A stretch of DNA of 61,278 nt, taken from Alphaproteobacteria bacterium HGW-Alphaproteobacteria-6. GTDB taxonomy: Bacteria > Pseudomonadota > Alphaproteobacteria > Rhodobacterales > Rhodobacteraceae. The stretch covers positions 1-61,278 of the forward strand of contig PHEC01000003.1 of NCBI GenBank assembly GCA_002841115.1. The letters run 5' to 3'. Shown piece after piece: positions 10,467-19,457 of the stretch. The position numbers and the translations under genes are program-made. The notes beneath the pieces are model-generated. The model worked only from the letters and a program-made list of their open reading frames with translations. It had not been told where the DNA came from and made no database searches. Position 1 is the stretch's first letter, and every line of letters starts with the position of its first letter.

Positions 10467-11557
10467 GACACCACCCTCAAGCCCGGACCGCGCGCCGCGC
10501 CGGCCCGCGGCCGGGTCAGGTAGGGATCGCCCGCCACCGGCGCGCGGCGCTCGAGCACCGCGAAGGCGCCGCCGCGGACCTGCGCGATCAGCACCGGTAG
10601 CGTGGTGTGATGGGTCTGCGGGTCGATGGCGCTTGCCGCCGCCGCCGGGCCGGCCAGAAGCTGCGCCAGGCTTTCCGCCTCGGCACCGGGCCGATGCGCC
10701 AGAAAGCCTGCCAGTTCATGCACCGCGGCATGGGCGGCCGCCTCGTGCGAGGACCCGAAGGGCCCGCGGCCCGGCCAGCCCGGCGCCCCGCGGAAATAGG
10801 GGCCGGCGGCGATCAGCCCCTCGGCCCGCTCGCCCAGCGCCGGCAGTTCGCATTCGGTCAGGTTGCACGACAGCACCGGGCAATGCGCCGGGCCGAAGGC
10901 CGGATCGGCGCGCCCCAGCGCGTGGCAGGCAGCGAGGAATTCATAGGACGACGGCCCGATCAGCGAATTGAGGATGAAATCCGGCCGGGTCTGGCGGATC
11001 TCTTCGATCATCCGGCCGACCTCGGCCGAGCCGATCGGCAGGTAGCGCTCGCCGAGGATCTGCCCGCCGGCCGCCACCACCGTCTCGCGCGCCAGCCGGT
11101 TCATCTCCCATCCCCAGATATAGTTCGATCCGGTCAGATAGGCGCGCCGCCCGAAGGCCGGCATCGCCCAGTCGAGCAGCGGCAGAAGGTGCTGGTTTGG
11201 GCAGGCATGGGTATAGACGACATGGTCCGAGGCCTCGAACCCCTCGTAGGGCACGGTATACCAGAGCGTGCCGCCGGCCTTTTCCAGGGTCGGGATCACC
11301 TCCTTGCGGCTCCAGGAGGTGACGCAACCGATGACGTGGCGGGCGCGCGTCGTGCGCAGGATCTCCTCGCAGAGCGGGCCGTAGAGGTCGATGTTGCCGC
11401 CGGGGTCACGCTCGACCGGGACGAAGGCGATATCGGTGGCGGGATCGGCGTTGATCGCGGCAATCGCCGACAGGACGCCGGCGCGACAGGCCTCGGAGAT
11501 CAGCGAGTAGCTGCCCGACCGGGAATAGAGAACCCCAAGCTCGATACGCCGCTTCAT
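10463..11557 (-). CDS. AmiC/UrtA-like periplasmic-type ligand-binding sensor
   Basis: MKRRIELGVLYSRSGSYSLISEACRAGVLSAIAAINADPATDIAFVPVERDPGGNIDLYGPLCEEIL; no signal peptide, adjacent to ANTAR gene. Confidence 0.87.
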   Translation of the reverse strand: MKRRIELGVLYSRSGSYSLISEACRAGVLSAIAAINADPATDIAFVPVERDPGGNIDLYGPLCEEILRTTRARHVIGCVTSWSRKEVIPTLEKAGGTLWYTVPYEGFEASDHVVYTHACPNQHLLPLLDWAMPAFGRRAYLTGSNYIWGWEMNRLARETVVAAGGQILGERYLPIGSAEVGRMIEEIRQTRPDFILNSLIGPSSYEFLAACHALGRADPAFGPAHCPVLSCNLTECELPALGERAEGLIAAGPYFRGAPGWPGRGPFGSSHEAAAHAAVHELAGFLAHRPGAEAESLAQLLAGPAAAASAIDPQTHHTTLPVLIAQVRGGAFAVLERRAPVAGDPYLTRPRAGAARGPGLRVVS

Positions 11558-11574
11558 CGCTTCATCCGCCCCCC

Positions 11575-11604
11575 GGAACCTGAAAACCCGGAACCCTGAA
11601 ACCC
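11575..11604. repeat. Two imperfect 15-bp tandem units (ggaacctgaaaaccc / ggaaccctgaaaccc)
   Basis: Direct reading. Confidence 0.7.
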
Positions 11605-11812
11605 GAGGGCGGCAGACCCGAAAACCAAAAACCCCGCCTTCCGTGGGCACGGCGAAGGTGCGGACGGACTGCAGGGCTCGGATGCCGCCGGCCTCGGGCC
11701 GGGATTTCGCCGAGGATGACCGCGACGTGGCCCGGCGTCAAGCGAGACCGCGTGCCTGCCGGCCCCGCAAGCGACCGTGATGGCCGGGACCGTTGCGCGG
11801 GCGGCGCCGGCG

Positions 11813-11850
11813 GAGGCCTCCGGCGGAGGTATTTTGAAACAGAAGAAAGC
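11813..11850 (-). repeat. Dispersed intergenic element copy (GAGGCCTCCGGCGGAGGTATTTTGAAACAGAAGAAAGC)
   Basis: Matches copies at 25702-25742 and 25763-25800. Confidence 0.75.
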
Positions 11851-11851
11851 C

Positions 11852-11903
11852 GGGCGGGTTTCGGGCGGGCGGGTTTCGGGCGGGCGGGTTTCAGGCGGGC
11901 GGG
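11852..11903. repeat. 15-bp tandem repeat GGGCGGGCGGGTTTC (~3.5 copies), G-quadruplex-capable
   Basis: Direct reading; G3 runs with 1-4 nt loops on + strand. Confidence 0.85.
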
Positions 11904-11932
11904 CCGGGGCGCGCGGCCCCGGCCGGTGTCGT

Positions 11933-14704
11933 TCAGGCGGCTTCGACCCGGACGGCGGCGAACTTGAACTCGGGGATCTTGCCGTAGGGGTCGAGCGCGG
12001 GGTTGGTCAGCACATTGGCCGCCGCCTCGACGAAGGCGAAGGGGACAAAGACCATGTCCTCGGCCACCGCCCGGTCGGCCCGCGCCATCGTGGTGATCGC
12101 GCCGCGCCGGGTCACGAGGCGCACCTGTCCGCCCGGCTCGATGCCGAGGCGGCGCAGCGTGGCGGGGTGGAGCGAGCAATTGGCCTCGGGCTCGACCGCG
12201 TCGAGAACCTTCGAGCGCCGGGTCATCGAGCCGGTGTGCCAGTGTTCAAGCTGGCGCCCGGTGGTCAGGATCATCGGGTAGTCGGCATCCGGCACCTCGT
12301 CGGGGGCGATGATCGAGGCCGGGGTGAAGCGGGCGCGCCCGCCGGCACGCGGGAAGCCGTCGCCGAAGACCACCGCATGGCCGGGATGATCGGGGGCCGG
12401 GCAGGGATAGGTCACGGCCCCTTCCGCCTCGAGCCGGTCCCAGGTGATGTTGTCGAGCGATGCCATCCCCTCTTTCATCTCGGCGAAGACTTCGCGCGGG
12501 TGGCTGTAGGTCCAGCCGAGGCCGAGGCGGTTGGCCAGCGCCTGGGTGATCGCCCAGTCCTCGCGCGCCTCGCCGGGGGGGGCGACGGCGGGCCGGCCGA
12601 TCTGCACCTGGCGGTTGGTATTGGTCACCGTGCCGGATTTCTCGTAGAAGGCCGCGGCGGGCAGGATCACGTCGGCGTAATTCGCCGTCTCGGTCAGGAA
12701 GATGTCCTGCACCACGAGGTGATCGAGCTTTGCCAGTGCCGCGCGGGCATGGGTCAGGTCGGGGTCCGACATCGCCGGATTCTCGCCAAGGATATACATG
12801 CCCCGGATGGTGCCGGCATGGACCGCGTCAAGGATCTCGGTCACCGTCAGGCCCTTGTCGCCCGACCAGTCGCCGCTGCCCCAGAGCGCCGAGAAATGGC
12901 CGCGGACCGCGGCATCGGTCACCGTCTGGTAGTCGGGCAGGAACATCGGGATCAGGCCGGCGTCCGAGGCGCCCTGGACGTTGTTCTGGCCGCGCAAGGG
13001 ATGCAGCCCGGTGCCGGGCCGGCCGACATGGCCGCACATCAGAGCCAGAGAGATCAGGCAGCGCGAATTGTCGGTGCCGTGGATGTGCTGGGAAATCCCC
13101 ATGCCCCAGAAGATCATCCCCGCCTTGGCGGTGGCGAAGTCGCGCGCCACCGCGCGCAGGGTCTCGGCCGGGATGCCGCAGATCGCCGCCATCTTCTCGG
13201 GGGCGAAATCGGCCAGATGGGCGCGCTCGGCCTCGAAATTCTCGGTCCAGGCCTCGATGTATTGCCGATCATAGAGCCCTTCCTCGACGATCACATGGCA
13301 GATCGCGTTCAGCATCGCGACATCGGTGCCGGGGCGGAACTTCAGCATCTGGCTGGCGAAGCGGCGCAGGCCGACGCCGCGCGGGTCCATCACGATCAGC
13401 TTGCCGCCGCGTTTGGTGAACTGCTTGAAATAGGTCGCCGCGACCGGGTGGTTCTCGACCGGGTTGCAGCCGATGACGATGGCGACATCGGCGTGTTCGA
13501 TCTCGTTGAAGGTCGCGGTCACCGCACCCGAACCGACATTCTCGATCAGGGCGGCGACCGAGGAGGCATGGCAAAGCCGGGTGCAGTGATCGACATTGTT
13601 GTGGCCGAAGCCCTGGCGGATCAACTTCTGGAAGAGATAGGCCTCCTCGTTGGAGCATTTGGCCGAGCCGAAGCCGGCGACCGCCTGCCCGCCGGTCGCT
13701 GCTGCCAGCGCGGCGAGGCCGCCGGCGGCCGCATCGAGCGCCTCGTCCCAGCTTGCGTCGCGGAAATGCGCCTGCCAGTTGGCCGGATCGACGTTCAGCC
13801 CCTTGGCCGGCGCATCCGCGCGCCGGATCAAGGGCCGGGTCAGCCGGTGCGGGTGGTGGATGTAGTCGAAGCCGAAGCGGCCCTTGACGCAAAGCCGCCC
13901 CTGGTTCGCCGGGCCGTTGATGCCCTCGACGTATTTCACCTTGCCGTCCTTGACCTTCAGGCTGACCTGGCAGCCGACGCCGCAGAACGGGCAGACCGAT
14001 TTCACCTCGGTGTCGAAATCGCGGCTGTCGCCAACCTCATCGGCATCGAGCACGGTTGCCGGCATCAGCGCGCCGGTCGGGCAGGCCTGCACGCATTCGC
14101 CGCAGGCGACGCAGGTCGATTGCCCCATCGGATCGGCCATGTCGAAGACCGGGAAGGTGTCATGCCCCCGGCCCGCCATGCCGATCACGTCATTGACCTG
14201 CACCTCGCGGCAGGCGCGCACGCAAAGCCCGCACTGGATGCAGGCATCCAGATTGACCCGCATCGCGACATGGCTGTCATCGAGCAGCGGGATCCGCGCG
14301 GTATCCATCGCCGCAAAGCGGCTGTCGGTGACGCCGCTTTGCGCCGCCATGTCCCACAGCTGCGACGAGGCATCATGCGCCTTCGCCCGATCGGGCTGAT
14401 CGGCCAGCAGGAGTTCCATCACCATCGCGCGCGACTTTTCCGCCCGCGCGCTGTCGGTCCTGACCACCATGCCGTTGACCGGGTTGCGGCAGCAGGAGGC
14501 GGCCAGCACCCGCTCGCCCTCGACCTCGACCACGCAGGCGCGGCAGTTGCCGTCGGGGCGGTAGCCGGTCTGCTCCTTGTGGCACAGATGCGGTATGGTC
14601 AGGCCCTCGCGCCGGGCGACCTGCCAGATCGTCTCGCCGGGGGCGGCACTGACGGCGCGGCCGTCAAGGGTGAAGGGGATCGCGTCGGCCATGTCAGACC
14701 TCAT
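11933..14704 (-). CDS. fdsA: Formate dehydrogenase alpha (catalytic) subunit
   Basis: N-terminal 2Fe-2S (CHKEQTGYRPDGNCRACVVEVEGERVLAASC), 4Fe-4S ferredoxin motifs, molybdopterin oxidoreductase core, catalytic Cys in VDHCTRLCHA. Confidence 0.95.
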   Translation of the reverse strand: MRSDMADAIPFTLDGRAVSAAPGETIWQVARREGLTIPHLCHKEQTGYRPDGNCRACVVEVEGERVLAASCCRNPVNGMVVRTDSARAEKSRAMVMELLLADQPDRAKAHDASSQLWDMAAQSGVTDSRFAAMDTARIPLLDDSHVAMRVNLDACIQCGLCVRACREVQVNDVIGMAGRGHDTFPVFDMADPMGQSTCVACGECVQACPTGALMPATVLDADEVGDSRDFDTEVKSVCPFCGVGCQVSLKVKDGKVKYVEGINGPANQGRLCVKGRFGFDYIHHPHRLTRPLIRRADAPAKGLNVDPANWQAHFRDASWDEALDAAAGGLAALAAATGGQAVAGFGSAKCSNEEAYLFQKLIRQGFGHNNVDHCTRLCHASSVAALIENVGSGAVTATFNEIEHADVAIVIGCNPVENHPVAATYFKQFTKRGGKLIVMDPRGVGLRRFASQMLKFRPGTDVAMLNAICHVIVEEGLYDRQYIEAWTENFEAERAHLADFAPEKMAAICGIPAETLRAVARDFATAKAGMIFWGMGISQHIHGTDNSRCLISLALMCGHVGRPGTGLHPLRGQNNVQGASDAGLIPMFLPDYQTVTDAAVRGHFSALWGSGDWSGDKGLTVTEILDAVHAGTIRGMYILGENPAMSDPDLTHARAALAKLDHLVVQDIFLTETANYADVILPAAAFYEKSGTVTNTNRQVQIGRPAVAPPGEAREDWAITQALANRLGLGWTYSHPREVFAEMKEGMASLDNITWDRLEAEGAVTYPCPAPDHPGHAVVFGDGFPRAGGRARFTPASIIAPDEVPDADYPMILTTGRQLEHWHTGSMTRRSKVLDAVEPEANCSLHPATLRRLGIEPGGQVRLVTRRGAITTMARADRAVAEDMVFVPFAFVEAAANVLTNPALDPYGKIPEFKFAAVRVEAA

Positions 14705-16439
14705 CGGGGAAATGTTTCATCGTCAGGCGGATCGGGTTCGGCGCCGCCTGGCCAAGCCCGCAGATCGAGGCATCGGCCATCACCTCGCAAAGATCCTCAA
14801 GCAGCTCGCGGTCCCAGCTTTCGGCCTGCATCAGCTTGACCGCCTTCTCGCAGCCGACCCGGCAGGGGGTGCACTGGCCACAGGACTCAGCCTCGAAAAA
14901 GCGCAGCATGTTGAGTGCGGCGTCCCTGGCGCTGTCCTGGTCCGACAGGACCACCACGGCGGCCGAGCCGATGAAGGTGCCATAGGGTTGCAGCGTGTCG
15001 AAATCGAGCGGCACATCGTTGATCGAGGCCGGCAGCAGCCCCGAGGACGGCCCGCCCGGCTGATAGGCCTTGAAGACATGCCCCTCGGCCATGCCGCCGG
15101 CGGCCTCGATGATGTCGGTGATGGTCGAGCCGGCCGGCAAGAGGTGGACGCCGGGCCGCGCCACCCGGCCCGAGACCGAATAGCTGCGCAGGCCCTTGCG
15201 CCCGTTCTTCTCGACCGCGTTCAGCACCTCGGGGCCCTCGCGGCAGATCCGCGCGATCCAGTGCAGGGTCTCGACATTGTGAACCAGGGTCGGGCGGTCG
15301 AAGATGCCGACGGCGGCGACATAGGGCGGACGCTGGCGCGGGATGCCGCGCTTGCCCTCGATCGATTCGATCATCGCGCTTTCCTCGCCGCAGATATAGG
15401 CACCCGCACCGCGGCGCAGCTCGATGAAGCCGGGGGCGCAGATGCCGGCCTGTTCCAGCGCCGCGATCTCGGTCGCGAGGATATGCAGCACGGCCGGGTA
15501 TTCGTCGCGCATGTAGACAAAGCAGCGTTCGGCCTCGACCGCCCAGGCGGCGATCAGCATGCCCTCCAGCATCAGATGCGGGCGGCGCTCAAGGTAGTGG
15601 CGGTCCTTGAAGGTGCCCGGCTCGCCCTCGTCGCCGTTCACCGCGAGGTAGCGCGGGCCGGCGCCCGCGCGCACGAAGCCCCATTTCCGGCCCGCGGGGA
15701 AACCGGCGCCGCCAAGGCCGCGCAGCCCGGCGGCCAGCAGGTCTTCCTGCACCTCCTGCCAGTTGCCATCGCGGCGCAGCTTGGCGATGGTCTGATAGCC
15801 GCCATCCCGGCGGCGATACTCCTCCAGCGTCTCATAGGCCGGGATCTCGGGGTGAAAATCGCCCGAAGCCACGATCTCAGCGACCTTTTCCGGTGTCGCG
15901 TGATCGACATGGCGGTGGCCGATCTCGACCACCGGCGCGGTGTCGCAGCGCCCCATGCAGGGCGCGCGCAGCACCCGGATCCGGGCCGGATCATGGCCGG
16001 CGGTCAGCGCCGCGACCAGCGCCTCTGCCCCGGCCAGTTCGCACGACAGCGACTCGCAGACCCGGATCGTCAGGTCGGGCGGCGGTGCCTCGTCCTCGCG
16101 CCGCGGGTCGAAATGCGCGTAGAAGGTCGCGACCTCCCAGATCTCGGCCATGCCGGTGCCGAGTTCCTCGGCCAGGGCGCGCAGATGGGCGGCGCCAAGA
16201 TGGCCGTAACGGTCCTGGATGCGGTGCAGGTATTCGATCAGGAGGTCGCGCCGGCGCGGCCCCTCGCCCAGCAGCGCGCGCACCTCGTCCCAGGCCCGGT
16301 CGTCAAGCTGTCGGCCCTTCGGCGTCTTGCGCCCGCGCCCCTTGCCCGATTTCCACACCCCGTTCCGGTCGTCGTTCTTGTCGTCGCGTGCCATCGTCGC
16401 CGCCATTCCTTCTTCGGACCGGCCCCGGTGCCCGTCCAC
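14694..16439 (-). CDS. fdsB: Formate dehydrogenase beta subunit, fused NuoE-like and NuoF-like (FdsG-FdsB) domains
   Basis: NuoE part (VCESLSCELAGAEAL...APCMGRCDTAP) fused to NuoF part (GLRGLGGAGFPAGRKWGF...GDEGEPGTFKDRHYLE; ESCGQCTPCRVGC). Start codon uncertain; an internal Met may be used. Confidence 0.93.
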   Translation of the reverse strand: MDGHRGRSEEGMAATMARDDKNDDRNGVWKSGKGRGRKTPKGRQLDDRAWDEVRALLGEGPRRRDLLIEYLHRIQDRYGHLGAAHLRALAEELGTGMAEIWEVATFYAHFDPRREDEAPPPDLTIRVCESLSCELAGAEALVAALTAGHDPARIRVLRAPCMGRCDTAPVVEIGHRHVDHATPEKVAEIVASGDFHPEIPAYETLEEYRRRDGGYQTIAKLRRDGNWQEVQEDLLAAGLRGLGGAGFPAGRKWGFVRAGAGPRYLAVNGDEGEPGTFKDRHYLERRPHLMLEGMLIAAWAVEAERCFVYMRDEYPAVLHILATEIAALEQAGICAPGFIELRRGAGAYICGEESAMIESIEGKRGIPRQRPPYVAAVGIFDRPTLVHNVETLHWIARICREGPEVLNAVEKNGRKGLRSYSVSGRVARPGVHLLPAGSTITDIIEAAGGMAEGHVFKAYQPGGPSSGLLPASINDVPLDFDTLQPYGTFIGSAAVVVLSDQDSARDAALNMLRFFEAESCGQCTPCRVGCEKAVKLMQAESWDRELLEDLCEVMADASICGLGQAAPNPIRLTMKHFPDEV

Positions 16440-16601
16440 GCCTTCAGGTCGCTTCTGTCAAACCGTGACCGCCCGATCAACCCGGCCTGTCGGTCGAATC
16501 ATTGGCGGAAGGTATCGGTTTTTGCGCACTCGCGCGCAGAATAGCCCGCCCTGCCCGCCGGCCAATGGACAGGATGCGGCGCTTTCGCTATCCGGGGCGG
16601 C

Positions 16602-16871
16602 ATGACATCGGATCAGCCTTGGGATCAGGAACTGGACGCGACCGGGCTTTTGTGCCCGCTGCCGGTGCTCAAGGCGCGCAAGCGGCTGATGGCAATGGCG
16701 CCGGGCGCCGTGCTCAGGCTGGTCGCGACCGACCCGGCGGCGGTGATCGACGTGCCGCATTTCTGCGCCGAGGCCGGGCACGCGCTGATCGCCGCATCGG
16801 CGGAGGGCGCGGCCCAGGTCTATCTGATCCGCCGCCGCGCCGACGCGGCTCAGAGCCCGAAGCCGGCATAG
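16602..16871 (+). CDS. tusA: TusA-family sulfurtransferase
   Basis: ELDATGLLCPLPVLKARKRLMAMAPGAVLRLVATDPAA: CPxP motif. Confidence 0.9.
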   Translation: MTSDQPWDQELDATGLLCPLPVLKARKRLMAMAPGAVLRLVATDPAAVIDVPHFCAEAGHALIAASAEGAAQVYLIRRRADAAQSPKPA

Positions 16872-18118
16872 GGCAGGAATCGCACCCTGTCGCCGGGCGC
16901 GATCTCGACCGCCGCGTCGGGGAGTTCGACCAGCCCGGTCGCCCAACTCAGCCCGCTGATCCGGCCCGAGCCTTCCGAGGCGAAGACCTCGGCCCGGCCC
17001 TCGGCGTCGATCCGCGCGCGCAGGTATTCCCGCCGCCCGGCCTTCTTGCGCTTGGCAAAGGCCGCCGGCACGGCAAAGGCCTGTGGCTCGGCCCAGCCGG
17101 CCCCGGCCATCAGGCCAAGCGCCGGGCGCGCGAAGATCAGCGCACAGACCAGGGCGGCGACCGGGTTGCCCGGCAGGCCGAAGACCGGCACCCCCTGCCA
17201 GAGCGCCAGCGCCAGCGGCCGGCCCGGCTTCATCGCGATGCGCCAGCTTGACAGAGATCCCCGCGCACCCAGCAGCGCCGAGACATGATCCTCGTCGCCG
17301 GCCGAGGCGCCGCCCGAGGTCAGGATGACATCCGCCGTCGCCGCCCCCGCATCCAGCCGCGCCGCGATCGCCGCCGTGTCGTCGGGTGCATGGCCAAGGT
17401 CGACCGCCTCGAACCCCCAGCCCCGCGCCAGCGCCAGCAGCATCGGCCGGTTGGCATCCCAGATCTGATGCGGCAGGGCCGGCAGGGCCGGATCGGCGAT
17501 GATCTCGTCGCCGGTCGACAGGACCGCAACGCGCAAGCGGCGAAAGACGCTGACCGCGCCGATGCCCAGCGCCGACAACAGCGCCAGGTCGGGTGCGCGC
17601 AGCCGATGCCCGCGCGGCAGGGCCAGGGCGCCCTCGTCCAGATCCTCGCCGGCGCGGCGGGTGTTGGCGCCGGGCCGCACCGGCCCGTCAAAGGCCACCC
17701 ACCGGCCGTCGCTGGCGCAATCCTCCTCCAGCACCACGGTATCGACGCCCTCGGGCAGCACCGCGCCGGTCAGGATGCGGATCGCCTGACCCGCCGGCAC
17801 CCTTCCGGCAAAGGGCTGCCCCGCCGCCGCCCGGCCCGCGACCAGCGCCAGCCGCTGCACCCCGGAACCGGTCGCGGCATGGGCAAAGCCGTAGCCGTCA
17901 ACCGCCGAATTGACCTGCGGCGGGTTGGCGCGGCGCGCCTGCGCGTCCACGGCCAGCACCCGGCCCAGGGCCTCGGCCGGGGTCAGCCCCTCGGTCCCCT
18001 CCACCACCACCAGCGCCGCGCGCAGCCGCGCCAGCGCGTCATCGACCGGCACCCAGGCCACCCCCTGCGGCATGGCAAAACAGTCGTCGCGCATCCGCGG
18101 CGGGACCAGATCGCTCAC
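16850..18118 (-). CDS. moeA: Molybdopterin molybdotransferase MoeA
   Basis: NSAVDGYGF, LSTGDEI, TSGGASAGDEDHV, KPGRPLALALWQGVPVFGLPGNPVAA motifs. Confidence 0.95.
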   Translation of the reverse strand: MSDLVPPRMRDDCFAMPQGVAWVPVDDALARLRAALVVVEGTEGLTPAEALGRVLAVDAQARRANPPQVNSAVDGYGFAHAATGSGVQRLALVAGRAAAGQPFAGRVPAGQAIRILTGAVLPEGVDTVVLEEDCASDGRWVAFDGPVRPGANTRRAGEDLDEGALALPRGHRLRAPDLALLSALGIGAVSVFRRLRVAVLSTGDEIIADPALPALPHQIWDANRPMLLALARGWGFEAVDLGHAPDDTAAIAARLDAGAATADVILTSGGASAGDEDHVSALLGARGSLSSWRIAMKPGRPLALALWQGVPVFGLPGNPVAALVCALIFARPALGLMAGAGWAEPQAFAVPAAFAKRKKAGRREYLRARIDAEGRAEVFASEGSGRISGLSWATGLVELPDAAVEIAPGDRVRFLPYAGFGL

Positions 18119-18606
18119 GGCCCGACCTCGCGCAGGATGAAATCGGCGATGGCGCGGGTATCGTCGAGATCGAAGACCGGCAACGCCGTTTCCGCCGCGC
18201 CGTCCGAGGCCAGCGCCCGCACCGTCGGGTCGCCGGGCGCGATCAGCGGATGGCCGGCGGCGACCCGGTGGGTCTCGATCTTGGGATGGCCCTCGCGCTT
18301 GTAGCCCTCGACCAGCACCAGATCGACCGGCGAGAGCCGCGCCAGAAGATCGGCCAGCGCCGGCTCTTCGGCGCCGCGCAACTCGTGCATCAATGCCCAG
18401 CGCAGCGGCGAGGCGACGATGACCTCGCGCGCGCCGGCCATCCGGTGGCGATGGCTGTCGCGCCCGGGATGGTCGACATCGGCCCCGTGATGGGCATGCT
18501 TGACCGTCGAGACGCTCAGCCCGCGCCCGGTGATCTCGGCCACCAGCCGCTCCATCAGATGGGTCTTGCCGGTATTCTTCCAGCCGGTGACGCCGTAAAG
18601 CCTCAT
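18115..18606 (-). CDS. mobB: Molybdopterin-guanine dinucleotide biosynthesis adaptor MobB
   Basis: MRLYGVTGWKNTGKTHLMERLVAEI; VKHAHHGADVDHPGRDSHRHRMAGA; VEGYKREGHPKIE. Confidence 0.95.
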   Translation of the reverse strand: MRLYGVTGWKNTGKTHLMERLVAEITGRGLSVSTVKHAHHGADVDHPGRDSHRHRMAGAREVIVASPLRWALMHELRGAEEPALADLLARLSPVDLVLVEGYKREGHPKIETHRVAAGHPLIAPGDPTVRALASDGAAETALPVFDLDDTRAIADFILREVGP

Positions 18607-19208
18607 GCCATCAACCTTTCGGCCTCGGTGATATCCTCGGGCGTGTTGATGTTGAAGAAGGGATCGAAGGGCACCGGGGCGAATTCCGCGGTGCCGGCGC
18701 CGTGGCCCTCGGTCCAGCGCACGATCTTGCGCAGCCCGGCGGCGAGCGCCGCGCGCAGATCCTCGCGCAGGGCCACCGGCCAGAGGCCGAAGGTCGGGTG
18801 CTGCCAGAGCCTGCCGTCGCCATCCCGGCTGGCGGCAAGCGCCAGGCCGGATTGGCCGGCGGCGGCGCCGAGCCGCACCACCAGATCGGCGGGAAAGAAC
18901 GGCGTGTCGGCCGCGACGGTGACGATGGCCGGCAGGCCCAGCCCGGCGGCCCAGTCGAGCCCGGCCAGCACCCCGGCCAGCGGGCCGGGATGATCGGCGA
19001 TACTGTCGGGCAGGACCGGCAGGCCGAAGCCGGCGAACCGCGCCGGATCGCCATTGGCATTGATCGCCAGCCGCCCACATTGCGGCGCCAGCCGCGCGAT
19101 CACATGATCGATCAGCCGCCGGCCCGCCACGACCCTGAGGCCCTTGTCGCCGCCGCCCATCCGGGTCGCCCGGCCGCCGGCAAGGATGACACCCGGCAGC
19201 CGCGTCAT
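18603..19208 (-). CDS. mobA: Molybdenum cofactor guanylyltransferase MobA
   Basis: LPGVILAGGRATRMGGGDKGLRVVAGRRLIDHV; ATG at 19208 preferred over the repeat-encoded extension. Confidence 0.95.
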   Translation of the reverse strand: MTRLPGVILAGGRATRMGGGDKGLRVVAGRRLIDHVIARLAPQCGRLAINANGDPARFAGFGLPVLPDSIADHPGPLAGVLAGLDWAAGLGLPAIVTVAADTPFFPADLVVRLGAAAGQSGLALAASRDGDGRLWQHPTFGLWPVALREDLRAALAAGLRKIVRWTEGHGAGTAEFAPVPFDPFFNINTPEDITEAERLMA

Positions 19209-19213
19209 GCCCC

Positions 19214-19250
19214 GCCCTTCATCTGTTCGGAAATACCTCGGGGGGCCCGG
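19214..19250 (+). repeat. Dispersed intergenic element copy (CATCTGTTCGGAAATACCTCGGGGGG)
   Basis: Similarity to the other copies. Confidence 0.65.
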
Positions 19251-19400
19251 GGGGCGGAGCCCCCCGTCTGCCAAGTCTGCGGGGCGGAGCCCCCCGTCTG
19301 CCAAATCTGCGGGGCGGAGCCCCCCGTCTGCCAAATCTGCGGGGCGGAGCCCCCCGTCTGCCAAGTCTGCGGGGCGGAGCCCCCCGTCTGCCGAGCCGTC
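19251..19400. repeat. Five 30-bp tandem units ggggcggagccccccgtctgccaaRtctgc; each contains hairpin GGGGC-GGA-GCCCC
   Basis: Direct reading, last unit degenerate. Confidence 0.95.
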
Positions 19401-19457
19401 GGGGCGGCGCTCGGCGCAAACAATGCCCGCCCGTCCCCCGGGGCGACGCCAGGCCGA

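Noticed and set aside
13540-13620. Selenocysteine-containing FDH
   Set aside because: The active-site region reads VDHCTRLCHA with Cys codons and no in-frame TGA.
11777-14839. 1020-aa plus-strand ORF
   Set aside because: Antisense to the FDH alpha gene; no domain-like sequence.
19251-19400. Possible CRISPR array
   Set aside because: Units are contiguous 30-bp tandem repeats with no unique spacers and no cas genes.
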